Counted from the stretch's first letter, positions 16,298-27,195 are shown. The stretch: DNA of 64,000 nucleotides from Paenibacillus soyae (GCF_024623455.1 NZ_JANIPJ010000015.1:62001-126000); one strand, 5' to 3'. Notes: generated by a model from the sequence alone, not told the origin. Numbers and translations are program-made.

Positions 16298-17389
16298 CTC
16301 CGGGCATTTTTTGGCGTCGTATTGGAGGTTGCGCTTATTCAGAAGCTCTTCGCGGAACTCGGCGGACGCTTCCTTATCGTGAATCAGCTTGAACCAGCGG
16401 TCGACGGTATCGTTGGAATCCAGCATCTCGCCGAACCCGTTATGGATAAAATATTCGCAGTTCTCTTCCTCTTGGCCGGGAATCGGCTCGTAGAACAGCA
16501 TGGGGAGCGCTTTGCTCATGCCTTCCGTGCAAGTCATGCCGCCAGGCTTGGTTACGAGCAGATCGGCGACGTCCATCAGCTTATGAACCTCGCGTGTAAA
16601 TCCAATGATGCGGATATTGGGATGCTGGAACATCGGATCGGACAGCATCTTCTCCTTCATCTTCTCGTTGGAGCCGACGCAGAAGATCAGCTGAGTGCTC
16701 TCGCGCCACTTGGTCATGTAGGATAAGGCGTTGTCCTCGTATAAGATGCCCCAACCCCCGCCCATGATGAGAACGGTTGGCATTTCCTTCAGCTCGAACT
16801 GCCTTCGCACCTCTTCCTCCGGGACAGGAGCCCAGAAGTTCGGGTGAACCGGAATGCCGGTCACTTCCACGCGTTCGGGCAGGACGCCCTTCTCTACTAG
16901 ACGACGCTTCACATCCGGAGAGGAGACCAAGTAATGATTCACTTCCTGACTCACCCATGAGCCGTGCGCGTCATAATCGGTAATAAGCGTATATAAAGGC
17001 ATGTCGAGGCCCAATCGCTTCAATCTGGAGACAACCGAATTCGGAACGGGATGCGTGCATACGATAAGATCCGGCTTGAGTTGGGCGATCACCTGGGAAG
17101 TCTGCGTATAGAACATTCGGTGGAGCGCCATTTGCGCCAATCGGTTTGTCGGTTTTTTGTAATTGCTTCGGTACATGAGACCGACCATCTTCGGCCTGGT
17201 GCTGACCGTCTTGCGATAAGCTGATACTATCCAAGGACCAAGTACAGGATTGAGGAATTTTCCTAGTTCGATGACCCTGGCTGAGATGCTGGGGCATAAC
17301 TGCTTCAATCCGACCGCCAGCGCGTTCGCGGCCTGTGTGTGGCCGGAGCCGAACCCCTCCGAGAGCAGCAGCACTCTCTTCTTGCGCAT
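16274..17389 (-). CDS. MGDG-synthase/UgtP-type glycosyltransferase
   Basis: A 371-residue membrane-associated GT-B glycosyltransferase of family 28. The N-terminal half starts with RVLLLSEGFGSGHTQAANAL, the acceptor-binding loop of MGDG synthases and Bacillus UgtP; the C-terminal half has VLIMGGGWG and LLVTKPGGMTCTEGMSKALPML, the UDP-sugar site. UgtP makes glucosyl-diacylglycerols, the anchor of lipoteichoic acid, and this gene is a candidate for that or a related lipid. I start at the ATG at 17389 (MRKKRVLLL); a GTG at 17401 is possible. A MurG-like role is less likely by sequence order. Confidence 0.85.
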   Translation of the reverse strand: MRKKRVLLLSEGFGSGHTQAANALAVGLKQLCPSISARVIELGKFLNPVLGPWIVSAYRKTVSTRPKMVGLMYRSNYKKPTNRLAQMALHRMFYTQTSQVIAQLKPDLIVCTHPVPNSVVSRLKRLGLDMPLYTLITDYDAHGSWVSQEVNHYLVSSPDVKRRLVEKGVLPERVEVTGIPVHPNFWAPVPEEEVRRQFELKEMPTVLIMGGGWGILYEDNALSYMTKWRESTQLIFCVGSNEKMKEKMLSDPMFQHPNIRIIGFTREVHKLMDVADLLVTKPGGMTCTEGMSKALPMLFYEPIPGQEEENCEYFIHNGFGEMLDSNDTVDRWFKLIHDKEASAEFREELLNKRNLQYDAKKCPEAVLQLMQ

Positions 17390-17547
17390 ATTCTCACCCA
17401 CTTTTCTATTTCCATATTACTTTGCATGTCAGGTTAATACAAGCACCGTTTCTCGTGCTTGCCATTGAAAACCCGTTCCTTTACAGTAATCACAAGAGAG
17501 AGCGCGAGCCTATTTCTATAAAATATGTTTCTTGGGAGGAAATAATC

Positions 17548-17943
17548 ATGACAAGCGCCATGAGGGAAATGCCCGAATTGCATGTGGGAGATCATGTCAA
17601 GTTTGAGGTTAGGACAGGCCATTATGTAGGAGAATTGATGGAGTTGAACGGTCCGAGAGCGCTCGTGAAGGTGCTCGCCGTATTGAAGCACCCGGAGCAG
17701 GGAGACCTGCACAACCCATACGATCCGGACGTCGCGATGTTCCATGAACGCCGCGCTCTTGCTTATACGGAAAAGACGAACGTGCTGCTGCGGGATATCC
17801 AGCCGTACGCCGGAACGATTCCGGAGTACAGGGAATCGCTGAAAGCCGCGGCGGCGGAGCTGGCGGAGGCGCTTGACCGCCTCCACCGCTGGACCGCGAA
17901 AGGTCTTGATATTATGAAGCAGCTGCAAAAGGATTATGAATAG
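17548..17943 (+). CDS. kapB: Kinase-associated protein KapB
   Basis: A 131-residue protein of the KapB family, which in B. subtilis is needed for KinB to feed phosphate into the sporulation phosphorelay. The family core is plain: FEVRTGHYVGELMEL, VKVLAVLKHPEQGDLHNPYD, MFHERRALAYTEKTNV, then a helical tail with WTAKGLDIMKQLQKDYE. GGGAGGAAATAATC precedes the ATG at 17548. No lipobox is evident here although B. subtilis KapB is often called a lipoprotein. kinB is not in the window. It converges on the SGNH gene with an 11-base gap. Confidence 0.9.
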   Translation: MTSAMREMPELHVGDHVKFEVRTGHYVGELMELNGPRALVKVLAVLKHPEQGDLHNPYDPDVAMFHERRALAYTEKTNVLLRDIQPYAGTIPEYRESLKAAAAELAEALDRLHRWTAKGLDIMKQLQKDYE

Positions 17944-17954
17944 AATGCCGGTTT

Positions 17955-19292
17955 TTACGGATTAATGAATGCGGTATCCAATATTTCGCGGTATTCCACC
18001 TGGAGGCCAAGTCCCTCGGACAAAGCGGCGAGAGGAACGTATGTCTTCTTCTCGCCAGGGAACTGCTCGAAGTAGGCGGGCTCCGCATTCAGAGGTACCG
18101 TTTTGCCGTCGACCTTGATCGTCTTGGCGCCGATCGTCAGCTCGACCGTACGGTTCTTCAGCTTGATCGTGGCGGTATTCGTTTTGGCGTCCCATGTCCG
18201 GGCAGCGCCGATCGCATCGGTAATATCGGCGATAGCGACGAAGGTGCGTCCGTTCTTGACTCGCGGCGTGTAGCTCGTCTTCAGCTCCTTGCCGTTCACG
18301 ACGACGGAGATGGGTACGCCGGCCGGCTTCTTGCTGACCGTCTTGAATTCGCCGAAAATAGCCTCGGCGAATGCTTTGCCCATCGCGGCATAGCCGTCGC
18401 GGGTTGGATGCACGTCCTGCTCCTCGCCTTTCTTGCCGACGTTCGTATAGATCAGAACGTTCTTCTCGATCGCCGCGGCCGCGTCGGCCATCTTAATATC
18501 CACTTGCTCCGCTTCGAATTCCCCGATTACGTCTTCTAGAATTTCCAGCAGCTTCGCCTGGCCGTCCACGAGAAATTCTGCCGTGCTTTGCGGGATGTAA
18601 TACATGACCTCGCCTTTGATCTTCGCGAACGGGATTGGCAAATATTGATTGGCGACAACGATCTGCGCATTCGGCTGAAGCTTACGGACTTCCTCAATCG
18701 TCGCTTTCAGCTGCTGCTCATAGCCGCTCAGCAGGCTGTCTAACGCGGTTTGGAGCGCTTGCTGGTCGGCCGGGGCCATGTCTTCATAAGCAGCAGGCGA
18801 ATCTCCGTTCTGCAAGTTCTTGATCAGACTAAGGAAGTCGTTTCCTCCGATGGCGATGAGCACGAGCTCCGCCTCTTGAAGGTCCTTCTTCAGCTGCGCC
18901 GTTTGCGCGAATATTTGATCCGCTCGCGGATCGGACAGGCCCGGCTGAATGCTGTCCTTCCCGACGGAAGCCTCTCCCGCGGCCGCCGCGGCAACCCACT
19001 TGCTAAGCCCTTCGGATTTCAAGCCGATGACCCCGTAGTTCTCGTATTCGGCGCGCAGGCCTTGGAACAGCGCCTGCTCGTATACATGCTCGACGAATCC
19101 GTAAGGGACGGACTCTGCCGTAAATCCGTGCTCATAGCCCGCGGCCAGCGAATCTCCCAAAGCGACGATATCGTACGTTTCCGGCGTCGCGGCCGTCTCT
19201 GCGGCCGACAGTGCCGCGCCTTGCGTCAAGCAGGAGGCGACGACGGCGGCTGCAACGGCTATACCGGCAGTCTTCCTTAATTTACTATACAT
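17955..19292 (-). CDS. Secreted SGNH/GDSL hydrolase with a copper amine oxidase-like stalk domain
   Basis: A 445-residue exported esterase or lipase-like protein. After a signal peptide (TAGIAVAAAVVASCLTQGAALSAAE) comes an SGNH hydrolase: VALGDSLAAGYEHG (catalytic Ser), IAIGGNDFL, and the Asp-His pair in DVHPTRDGYAAM. From about residue 335 is a copper amine oxidase N-terminal-type domain (GVPISVVVNGKELKTSYTPRVKNGRTFVAIADI...), which in Paenibacilli is a common surface-binding module and not an oxidase. The ATG at 19292 is used; an in-frame GTG at 19301 lies closer to GAGGGA. The substrate, perhaps acetylated wall glycans or lipids, is not known. Confidence 0.9.
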   Translation of the reverse strand: MYSKLRKTAGIAVAAAVVASCLTQGAALSAAETAATPETYDIVALGDSLAAGYEHGFTAESVPYGFVEHVYEQALFQGLRAEYENYGVIGLKSEGLSKWVAAAAAGEASVGKDSIQPGLSDPRADQIFAQTAQLKKDLQEAELVLIAIGGNDFLSLIKNLQNGDSPAAYEDMAPADQQALQTALDSLLSGYEQQLKATIEEVRKLQPNAQIVVANQYLPIPFAKIKGEVMYYIPQSTAEFLVDGQAKLLEILEDVIGEFEAEQVDIKMADAAAAIEKNVLIYTNVGKKGEEQDVHPTRDGYAAMGKAFAEAIFGEFKTVSKKPAGVPISVVVNGKELKTSYTPRVKNGRTFVAIADITDAIGAARTWDAKTNTATIKLKNRTVELTIGAKTIKVDGKTVPLNAEPAYFEQFPGEKKTYVPLAALSEGLGLQVEYREILDTAFINP

Positions 19293-19618
19293 TTCCCACA
19301 CATCCCTCTGTTAATATAGAAGAAAATAATCCAGTCCTTGCCGCTTGTCCCATCCTAGAGCCAATCCTGCCGCTAAACAATTATTATCGCAATTATAAAA
19401 AATATTAAATTGATTTCCGATTTGCCCTGATGTTAAAATCATATAATAATCGCTTAGCAACGGTAGATGGCAAGAGGGATGGCAAGGAGCAGGCGGTGCG
19501 CCTCGTACCCTACCATTCTATGATACTTCAAGCCAAAAATGAAGCCAATTAAGTGATCAAACCTGTTATTATTCTGCATTGCTTGCCCAAAAATCTTCTG
19601 ATAGAGAGGTTGCACACA

Positions 19619-22600
19619 ATGAAAGAAAATATTTTGGGATTGCCGCCTAAGCAAGGACTTTATGACCCGCAGAACGAGAAAGACGCTTGCGGAATGGGCT
19701 TCGTAGCCAGCATCAAAGGAGAGAAGTCTCACAAGGTTATCCGCCAGGCTCTGACGCTTCTGGAGAACATGGAGCATCGAGGCGGCCAAGGCGCGGAACC
19801 AAATACCGGCGACGGCGCAGGCATTCTGCTCCAAATTCCGCACGCGTTCTTCGCGGCGGAGCTGAACAAGCAAGGCATCGAGCTGCCAGCGGCAGGCGAA
19901 TACGCCGTCGGCATGATTTTCATGCCGCATGAAGAAGAGGCGCGCGCCGCGATCGAGCGCGAGCTGGAAGGGATCATCGCGGAAGAGAAGCAATCGCTGA
20001 TCGGATGGCGCACGGTGCCTACGAACGACGAGAAGCTGGGCAAATCGGCGCTTGCCGTCAAGCCTTACGTACGCCAAGTGTTCATCGGGAAGAACGCGGA
20101 TCTGAAGGATACGCTCGCGTTCGAACGCAAGCTGTACGTCATCCGCAAGCGCGCGGAGCTGGCGATCCGTTACGCCGGCAAAGAAGGCGGAAGCATGTTC
20201 TATTTCTCCAGCTTGTCTACGAAGAAGATCGTATACAAGGGCATGCTGACGACGGAGCAGGTTCGCTCCTTCTATCAAGAATTGAACGATGAATCTGTTG
20301 TTTCCGCTATTGCTTTAGTGCATTCCCGTTTTAGTACGAATACGTTCCCGAGCTGGGAGCGCGCGCATCCTTTCCATTACCTGATCCACAACGGGGAGAT
20401 CAACACGCTCCGCGGCAACGTCAACTGGATGCACGCCCGCCAGACGTTATTCGAATCCGAGCTGTTCGGCGACGATCTCGAGAAGATCAAGCCGATCATC
20501 AATCCGGACGGATCCGATACGGCCATGTTCGATAACACGCTGGAATTCCTGCACCTTGCCGGACGCTCGCTGCCTCATGTCGCGATGATGATGGTTCCGG
20601 AGCCTTGGTCGAACCACGAAAGCATGAGCGACGAGCGCAAAGCGTTCTACGAATACCACAGCACGCTGATGGAGCCGTGGGACGGACCTGCCGCGATGGG
20701 CTTCACCGACGGCACGCAGATCGGAGCGGTGCTTGACCGCAACGGACTTCGTCCGGCTCGTTACTACGTGACCAAAGACGATCACATTATTCTGGGCTCC
20801 GAAGCGGGAACGGTCGAGATTCCTGCCGAGGACATTCTGTACAAGGACAGACTGCGTCCAGGACGCATGCTTCTGGTCGATACGGAGCAAGGCCGCATCA
20901 TTTCCGACGAGGAAGTGAAAGCGCAGATCGCATCCGAGCATCCTTACCGCGAGTGGCTCGACGAGCATCTCGTGGATCTCGAGGATCTTCCGGACGCGCC
21001 CGAGCTACCGGAGCCGAATCATGATACCGTGCAACGACGCCAGCAGGCTTTCGGCTACACCTTCGAGGACATCCGCAAGGTGCTCGAGCCGATGGCGGGC
21101 AGCGGTCAAGAGCCGATCGCGTCCATGGGCTACGACGCTCCGCTTGCCGTATTATCCGAGCGCCCGCAGCGTCTGTATAACTACTTCAAGCAGCTGTTCG
21201 CGCAAGTGACGAACCCGCCGATCGACGCGATCCGCGAGGAGATCATCACTTCGACGGCGACGACGATCGGTCCGGAGCGCAATCTGTTGAATCCGGAGCC
21301 GGAGAGCTGCCGCCATATCAAGCTGGACACACCGATTCTGTCCAACGAGCAATTCGCGAAGCTGCGCCATATTCGCCGCGAAGGCTTCAAGTCCATTACG
21401 CTGCCGATCTTCTTCACGGCGAGCGAAGGCGAAGAAGGACTGCGCTCCGCGCTGAAGGGCATGTGCGAAGCGGCTGACCGCGTTATCGCCAAAGGCCATA
21501 ACATCCTGATCCTGTCTGACCGCGGCGTGGATAAGGAGAATGCAGCGATTCCGGCTCTTCTGGCCGTGTCGGCGCTTCATCACCACCTGATCCGTCAAGG
21601 AACCCGGACGAAAGTCGGCATCATGCTGGAATCCGGCGAGCCGCGCGAGGTGCATCACTTCGCCCTGCTGCTCGGCTACGGCGTCAATGCCGTGAATCCT
21701 TATCTGGCGTTCGAATCGCTTGACGACATGATCAAGCAGGGCATGCTGAGAGGCGTGTCGCATGAGAAGGCCGTGAAGAACTTTATCAAAGCCGCGACCA
21801 AAGGCGTCGTGAAGGTATTGTCCAAGATGGGCATTTCCACGATCCAATCGTACCGCGGCGCACAGATCTTCGAGGCGCTTGGTCTCCGCGAAGACGTCAT
21901 TAACGAATATTTCACTTGGACGCAATCCCGTATCGGCGGCATCGGCCTGGACGTTATTGCCGAAGAGACTTTGAAGCATCATAACCGCGCGTTCGCGGAG
22001 CAGGAAGGCTCCGAGAAGGAGCTCGACTCCGGCGGCGACTACCAGTGGCGCAAGGACGGCGAGGACCATCTGTTCACGCCGCAGACGATCCATACGCTGC
22101 AGATGGCATCCCGCAAGAACGACTACAAGCTGTACAAGAAGTTCTCCGAGCTCGTTCAGGGCGAGAATAAGAAGCATCTGACGCTTCGTTCCCTGCTCGA
22201 CTTCAAGAAGGACGGCCAATCGTCCGTTCCGCTGGACGAAGTCGAATCCGTGGAATCGATCGTAAGACGCTTCAAGACGGGAGCGATGTCCTTCGGTTCG
22301 ATCAGCAAGGAAGCGCACGAGAGCCTCGCGATCGCGATGAACCGCCTCGGCGGCAAGTCCAACACGGGCGAGGGCGGGGAAGACCCTGCGCGCTTCACGC
22401 CTGACGCCAACGGCGATTCCCGCCGCAGCGCGATCAAGCAGGTGGCTTCCGGACGCTTCGGCGTTACGAGCCATTACCTGGTGAACGCCGATGAAATTCA
22501 AATCAAGATGGCTCAGGGCGCCAAGCCTGGCGAAGGCGGACAGCTGCCTGGCCTGAAGGTTTATCCATGGGTTGCGGAAGTTCGCGGCTCTACGCCTGGC

Positions 22601-24226
22601 GTAGGTCTTATCTCGCCGCCTCCGCATCATGATATTTATTCGATCGAGGATCTTGCGGAGCTGATCCACGACCTGAAGAACGCGAACCCTCGCGCTCGCA
22701 TTAACGTGAAGCTCGTATCCGAAGTCGGCGTCGGCACGATCGCGGCAGGCGTTGCCAAAGGCCGCGCGGACGTGATCATGGTCAGCGGCTACGACGGCGG
22801 CACGGGAGCTTCTCCGATGGGCTCGATCCGCCATGCGGGTCTGCCTTGGGAGCTTGGCCTCGCCGAGACGCATCAGACGCTTATGCTGAACAATCTACGC
22901 GACCGCGTAGTGATCGAGACGGACGGCAAGATGATGAACGGCCGCGACGTCGCGATCGCAGCATTGCTCGGAGCCGAAGAGTACGGCTTCTCTACGGCGC
23001 CGCTCATCGTGCTTGGCTGTATCATGATGCGCGTCTGCCAGCTGGACACTTGCCCGGTCGGCGTAGCGACGCAGAATCCGGAGCTTCGCAAGAAGTTCAT
23101 GGGCGATCCTTCCCATGTCGTGAACTACCTGCGCTTCATCGCGGAGGAAATGCGCGAGATCATGGCGGAGCTGGGCTTCCGCACGATCCAGGAGATGGTG
23201 GGACGCGTCGACCGTCTGGAGACGAAGAAGCTGACGGACCACTACAAGGCGAAAGGCCTCGATCTCTCCGGCATTCTGTACGAAGGAGAGTACGGTGCGG
23301 ACGCGAATCGCTACAACGTGCAGGAGCAGAACCACGGCCTGGAGCTTTCCCTCGATATGCAGGAGCTTCTGCCTAAGGCTAAGCCTGCGCTCGAGAATGG
23401 CGAGCTGGTGCGCGGAACGTTCCCGATTCTGAACACGAACCGCGTCGTGGGCACGATTCTCGGCTCCGAGGTGACGAGGTTGTACGGAGCCAAAGGCTTG
23501 CCTGAGGACACGATCTGGTATCACTTCGTGGGCACGGCGGGACAAAGCTTCGGCGCGTTCGTACCGAAAGGCATCACGCTGTCGGTCGAAGGCGACTCGA
23601 ATGACTACTTCGGCAAAGGCCTATCCGGCGGCAAAGTGATCGTTGCTCCATCGCCGAAAGCGACATTCGCGGCAGAGGACAATATCATCATCGGCAACAC
23701 GGCGCTTTACGGCGCTACCAGCGGCGAAGCCTATATTCGCGGGATTGCCGGCGAACGCTTCGCGGTACGGAACTCCGGCGTGAACGTTGTTGTCGAAGGA
23801 GTCGGCGACCATGGCTGCGAATATATGACGGGCGGACGCGTTGTGGTTCTCGGTTCTACCGGACGCAATTTCGGAGCTGGTATGTCCGGCGGCGTCGCTT
23901 ATGTCTATGACGCGAACGGAGATTTCTACAACCATTCGAATCTGGAGATGATTCTGCTAGAGCGTCTGGAAGAAGAAGCCGATATCGCCGAGCTTCGCGG
24001 CATGATCGAGAAGCACGTGAAGTATACGGACAGCGCGGTCGGCAAGCGTGTTCTGGAGAACTGGGATGCATCGCTCGCGAAATTCGTGAAGGTCATTCCG
24101 AAGGACTACAAGCGCATGCTCGAGCAAATCCGTAAAGCGGAAGATTCCGGCCTCCAAGGCGGAGAAGCGCTTCTCGCCGCCTTCGAAGCGAACAAACGCG
24201 AGCTTGCTCGCGCCGGCGGCAAATAA
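19619..24226 (+). CDS. gltA: Glutamate synthase, large (alpha) subunit
   Basis: Makes two glutamates from glutamine and 2-oxoglutarate, the main ammonia assimilation step. The 1535 residues show a short propeptide before the nucleophile Cys24 ([10 protein letters not shown]) of the class II amidotransferase, the central domain, the FMN domain ([22 protein letters not shown]), the 3Fe-4S cysteines 1134, 1140 and 1145 (C-x5-C-x4-C), and the glycine-rich beta-helix ([21 protein letters not shown]). The ATG at 19619 has GAGAGG; an upstream frame from 19553 lacks the family sequence. A TATAAT at 19442-19447 may be its -10. The small subunit gene and gltC are not next to it. Confidence 0.97.
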   Translation: MKENILGLPPKQGLYDPQNEKDACGMGFVASIKGEKSHKVIRQALTLLENMEHRGGQGAEPNTGDGAGILLQIPHAFFAAELNKQGIELPAAGEYAVGMIFMPHEEEARAAIERELEGIIAEEKQSLIGWRTVPTNDEKLGKSALAVKPYVRQVFIGKNADLKDTLAFERKLYVIRKRAELAIRYAGKEGGSMFYFSSLSTKKIVYKGMLTTEQVRSFYQELNDESVVSAIALVHSRFSTNTFPSWERAHPFHYLIHNGEINTLRGNVNWMHARQTLFESELFGDDLEKIKPIINPDGSDTAMFDNTLEFLHLAGRSLPHVAMMMVPEPWSNHESMSDERKAFYEYHSTLMEPWDGPAAMGFTDGTQIGAVLDRNGLRPARYYVTKDDHIILGSEAGTVEIPAEDILYKDRLRPGRMLLVDTEQGRIISDEEVKAQIASEHPYREWLDEHLVDLEDLPDAPELPEPNHDTVQRRQQAFGYTFEDIRKVLEPMAGSGQEPIASMGYDAPLAVLSERPQRLYNYFKQLFAQVTNPPIDAIREEIITSTATTIGPERNLLNPEPESCRHIKLDTPILSNEQFAKLRHIRREGFKSITLPIFFTASEGEEGLRSALKGMCEAADRVIAKGHNILILSDRGVDKENAAIPALLAVSALHHHLIRQGTRTKVGIMLESGEPREVHHFALLLGYGVNAVNPYLAFESLDDMIKQGMLRGVSHEKAVKNFIKAATKGVVKVLSKMGISTIQSYRGAQIFEALGLREDVINEYFTWTQSRIGGIGLDVIAEETLKHHNRAFAEQEGSEKELDSGGDYQWRKDGEDHLFTPQTIHTLQMASRKNDYKLYKKFSELVQGENKKHLTLRSLLDFKKDGQSSVPLDEVESVESIVRRFKTGAMSFGSISKEAHESLAIAMNRLGGKSNTGEGGEDPARFTPDANGDSRRSAIKQVASGRFGVTSHYLVNADEIQIKMAQGAKPGEGGQLPGLKVYPWVAEVRGSTPGVGLISPPPHHDIYSIEDLAELIHDLKNANPRARINVKLVSEVGVGTIAAGVAKGRADVIMVSGYDGGTGASPMGSIRHAGLPWELGLAETHQTLMLNNLRDRVVIETDGKMMNGRDVAIAALLGAEEYGFSTAPLIVLGCIMMRVCQLDTCPVGVATQNPELRKKFMGDPSHVVNYLRFIAEEMREIMAELGFRTIQEMVGRVDRLETKKLTDHYKAKGLDLSGILYEGEYGADANRYNVQEQNHGLELSLDMQELLPKAKPALENGELVRGTFPILNTNRVVGTILGSEVTRLYGAKGLPEDTIWYHFVGTAGQSFGAFVPKGITLSVEGDSNDYFGKGLSGGKVIVAPSPKATFAAEDNIIIGNTALYGATSGEAYIRGIAGERFAVRNSGVNVVVEGVGDHGCEYMTGGRVVVLGSTGRNFGAGMSGGVAYVYDANGDFYNHSNLEMILLERLEEEADIAELRGMIEKHVKYTDSAVGKRVLENWDASLAKFVKVIPKDYKRMLEQIRKAEDSGLQGGEALLAAFEANKRELARAGGK

Positions 24227-24238
24227 TAGATTGGATTC

Positions 24239-24275
24239 ATCGCAATGAAGCTTATGCTTCATTGCGATTTTTTTT
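24239..24275 (+). terminator. Terminator after glutamate synthase
   Basis: ATCGCAATGAAGC pairs perfectly with GCTTCATTGCGAT and runs into eight T residues, ending a single-gene unit. Confidence 0.92.
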
Positions 24276-24420
24276 GCTGTCTATCCCTCTTACGGATAGG
24301 ATTTGCTTTCGACAAAAACAGTACCAATTGCCTAACGGATGGCGTCAGCAATCGACAAGCTCCACTCGGGGGGTCAGGTATAATAGTACTTATTTGTTAT
24401 GCATGGAGGAGGACGAAGCG

Positions 24421-25266
24421 TTGAAGATCTTGATCTTGTCGAACGGTCGCGGAGGACGGGAGCGGCTGTCCAGCGATTTGCCGGAGCCGTATCTTCCCGT
24501 GCTGAACGGACCGGACGGAAAGCCGGAGTCCATGCTTGGCCGGTTATGGAGGCAGCTTATGACCGCCGACTTGCTGGAGGAGACGAGCGTCGTCACGTGC
24601 AGCGAGCATGTCGGCGAGCTGAGGAAGCAGCTTGGCGCGAACGCGCTGATTCATATAGAACCTTCGGCAAGAGGAAGCTATCCCGCAACGATGCTTGCCG
24701 CGGCTCATTTGTATACCGTTGCGGGTGTCACGCCGAATGAGACGATTATCGTGCTGCCGATCGATTTTTGCGTCGAAGGAGATTTTTATCACTGCGTCCG
24801 CAGCTTGCCTAAGCTGCTTCGCGAGAGCGAATCGTCCATCATGATGATCGGCGCGAAAGCGGTTCAGCCAAGCGCAAGATACGACTACATCGTACCGGAG
24901 CAGACGGATGACTCGGTTGAGGAATGCGGATACGATTGGAAGGTCAGAGGCTATCATGCAAACGTAAGCGAATCGGAAGCGGCAAAGTGGATCGCATCAG
25001 GAGCTTTATGGAACAGCGGCGTTTATGCGTTCCGCCTTGATTTCCTGCTTAACCGCATTTCGGAGTCGGGATTGCCCGTCCATTATGACGAACTCTGCAA
25101 GCAGTACTCCCAGCTCCAGACGCAAAGCCTGGAGGAAGCGTTGATCATGGACGCTTCCATCGTCAAATCTTGTATTCGTTATGACGGACCGTGGGATAGC
25201 CTCGGAAGCGGCCAATCTTCATCCCTGAATAGGAATATGGCGCTAACAAGCAATCGATCCAGCTAA
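24421..25266 (+). CDS. Divergent mannose-1-phosphate guanylyltransferase-like nucleotidyltransferase
   Basis: A 281-residue protein with the GT-A-like fold of sugar-nucleotide pyrophosphorylases. PSARGSYPATMLAAAHL, LPIDFCVEGDFYHCV, ALWNSGVYAFRLDFLL and YDGPWDSLGSGQS follow the order of ManC/mannose-1-P guanylyltransferase blocks. The N-terminal nucleotide loop, normally GGxGTRLWPLS...PK, reads SNGRGGRERLSSDLPEPYLP, so the usual Arg and Lys pattern is disturbed and activity is doubtful. I use the TTG at 24421, 7 bases after GGAGGAGG; an ATG at 24403 precedes that site. A TATAAT is at 24379-24384. Confidence 0.75.
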   Translation: MKILILSNGRGGRERLSSDLPEPYLPVLNGPDGKPESMLGRLWRQLMTADLLEETSVVTCSEHVGELRKQLGANALIHIEPSARGSYPATMLAAAHLYTVAGVTPNETIIVLPIDFCVEGDFYHCVRSLPKLLRESESSIMMIGAKAVQPSARYDYIVPEQTDDSVEECGYDWKVRGYHANVSESEAAKWIASGALWNSGVYAFRLDFLLNRISESGLPVHYDELCKQYSQLQTQSLEEALIMDASIVKSCIRYDGPWDSLGSGQSSSLNRNMALTSNRSS

Positions 25267-25354
25267 CCTACCAATTGTTTCCTTCTTCGGTTATAATAGA
25301 AGAGTTGGACTAAGCTCGCCAAATGGGGGAAGGTCCTAAGAAGGAGGGGCAATC

Positions 25355-26278
25355 ATGCAGCAAAGCATCGTCCGGATGCTGGACGTGACGAAGCGGATCG
25401 GCGGCCGTACGTTAATTGACCGGTTAAGTCTTGACGTGCCGAATGGCGAGGTGTTTGGGTTCCTCGGCCCGAACGGAGCGGGCAAGACAACGACGATCCG
25501 CATGATGGTCGGGTTAATGTCCATCACGTCCGGCGACATTCTGATCGACGGCCATAGCATAGCGAAGGATTTCGAGAAAGCGATCCGGCACGTCGGCGCG
25601 ATCGTCGAAAATCCAGAAATGTATAAATATTTGACAGGCTACGAAAATCTCATTCATTTCGCCCGGATGATTCCGGGCATTACGGCCCATCGCGTCAAGG
25701 AAGTCGTTGCGCTGGTTGGGCTCGAAGCGAGAATTCACGACAAGGTGAAGACGTATTCGCTCGGGATGAGACAGCGTCTTGGCGTCGCCCAAGCGATTCT
25801 TCATAAGCCGAAGCTGCTTATTCTGGACGAGCCGACTAACGGACTCGACCCGGCGGGGATACGCGAGCTCCGCGATTATTTGCGAAGGTTGGCGAAGAAC
25901 GAGGGCGTCGCCGTATTCGTCTCCAGCCACTTGCTCTCCGAGATGGAGCTCATGTGCGACCGCGTCGCCATCATACAGAACGGAAGATTGATCGACGTGC
26001 GCACGGTGCATCAATCCAAAGCCGCGGCCGAGGCGAATGCCAAAATATTGGTAGAGGTCGATAATCGGCAAGGGGCGGCGGAAGTATTAGCCGCAATGGG
26101 GCAGCAGACGGCGGAGGATGCCGATGGATATATCGTTATTCATGGCGATAAGGAACGCGCTGCGGAGATCAACGCGGCTCTGGTTAACGCCGGAATCAAA
26201 GTGTACGGCATACGCGCCGAAGTGAAATCGCTCGAGGACCAATTCCTGGAGATGACTGGAGGCGAGCGCATTGGTTGA
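25355..26278 (+). CDS. ABC-2-type exporter ATP-binding protein
   Basis: A 307-residue ATPase of the BcrA/drug-export class: Walker A GPNGAGKTTT, signature YSLGMRQRLGVA, Walker B LLILDEPTNGLDP, and the switch His in FVSSHLLSEME. The C-terminal 80 residues form the accessory domain common in bacitracin-type exporters. AAGGAGGGG precedes the ATG at 25355 and a TATAAT lies at 25292-25297. The stop overlaps the permease start by 8 bases, so the two are translationally coupled and form one exporter. No two-component system is adjacent, and the substrate is unknown. Confidence 0.93.
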   Translation: MQQSIVRMLDVTKRIGGRTLIDRLSLDVPNGEVFGFLGPNGAGKTTTIRMMVGLMSITSGDILIDGHSIAKDFEKAIRHVGAIVENPEMYKYLTGYENLIHFARMIPGITAHRVKEVVALVGLEARIHDKVKTYSLGMRQRLGVAQAILHKPKLLILDEPTNGLDPAGIRELRDYLRRLAKNEGVAVFVSSHLLSEMELMCDRVAIIQNGRLIDVRTVHQSKAAAEANAKILVEVDNRQGAAEVLAAMGQQTAEDADGYIVIHGDKERAAEINAALVNAGIKVYGIRAEVKSLEDQFLEMTGGERIG

Positions 26279-27092
26279 CTTTCTGAATTTGGTGCGCAAC
26301 GAGAACATGAAGATGTTCAGGGCGCCGCGGTTGTTTGTCATGCTTGGCATCGTGATCGGCCTCATCTTCGTCGTTTCCATCATCTGGTTCAGCTACGACT
26401 ATGGCAGCCTGACTTCGGATATGTGGGAAGTGACGCTCGTGGAGACGTCGGTGCTGTTCTGGGTCGTCACGATATTCGCGGTCATCGCCGCATCGGGAAC
26501 GGTAGCGGAAGAGTTCTCGTCCGGGACGATCAAGCTGTTGCTTATTCGGCCTTGGAGCAGGTCCAAAATATTAATGTCCAAATATATAGCGAGCCTGCTG
26601 TTCGCTTTATTTATGACGCTTGTTTTCCTGCTGGCAGCGCTCCTTATCAACTGGATCCTGTTCGATCTGATCGGCAACGCGCAAAGCAGCGCCGGCTCGG
26701 GCTTTGGTTCGGCGTTAGTCGGAGGAGGAGAGGAGTCTGACGCGGCTCTGATCACAAGATATTATTTATTGACGTTCCTTAATACGGTCATGACGGTAAC
26801 CATTTCGTTTATGCTCTCGACCATATTCCGGAGCAATGTGCTCGCGATCGCGATGGCTTTGTTCATCGAAATCGTGCTGAACAATCTGCTGCAGCTTCTC
26901 CAGCTGTTCGACAAGAAATGGATCGATTATTTGATCTTCGTTCATTTGAACCTGACGAAATACGCAGGGGGCAACGTGTCCGCAACGGACGGCATGACGC
27001 TTGGTTTCTCGTTGTCCGTGCTCGCCGTTTATTATGTGGTGTTCATCGCCCTGACGTGGTATATCTTCAACAAGCGGGACGTGGCTTCCTAG
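26271..27092 (+). CDS. ABC-2 permease partner of the preceding ATPase
   Basis: A 273-residue membrane protein with six predicted helices: one near residues 22-41, a second around 60-80, and four in the C-terminal part. The family hallmark GTVAEEFSSGTIKLLLIRPWSRSKILMSKY, the elbow before helix 3, is present. A 30-residue Gly/Ser-rich extracellular loop (SSAGSGFGSALVGGGEESD) lies between helices 3 and 4. The start is TTG at 26271, preceded by GGAGG inside the ATPase gene. The pair ends at a terminator shared with the convergent bactofilin operon. Confidence 0.88.
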   Translation: MVDFLNLVRNENMKMFRAPRLFVMLGIVIGLIFVVSIIWFSYDYGSLTSDMWEVTLVETSVLFWVVTIFAVIAASGTVAEEFSSGTIKLLLIRPWSRSKILMSKYIASLLFALFMTLVFLLAALLINWILFDLIGNAQSSAGSGFGSALVGGGEESDAALITRYYLLTFLNTVMTVTISFMLSTIFRSNVLAIAMALFIEIVLNNLLQLLQLFDKKWIDYLIFVHLNLTKYAGGNVSATDGMTLGFSLSVLAVYYVVFIALTWYIFNKRDVAS

Positions 27093-27110
27093 CCGATTTC
27101 CGCCTGGCAA

Positions 27111-27164
27111 AAAGCCGCTCCTCTTCGCGCCTTCCATGGAAGGCTGCGGAGGAGCGGCTTTCTT
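27111..27164. terminator. Hairpin between ABC permease and bactofilin genes
   Basis: AAAGCCGCTCCTC pairs with GAGGAGCGGCTTT around an inner CCTTCCATGGAAGG stem. A/T runs on both sides suggest use in both directions. Confidence 0.85.
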
Positions 27165-27195
27165 CATGGCCGCAAATATAACATATTGCGGCGTG

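Noticed and set aside
21152-22873. 573-codon minus-strand frame inside glutamate synthase
   Set aside because: It is a mirror of the gltA codon pattern, with no binding site and no recognisable domains.
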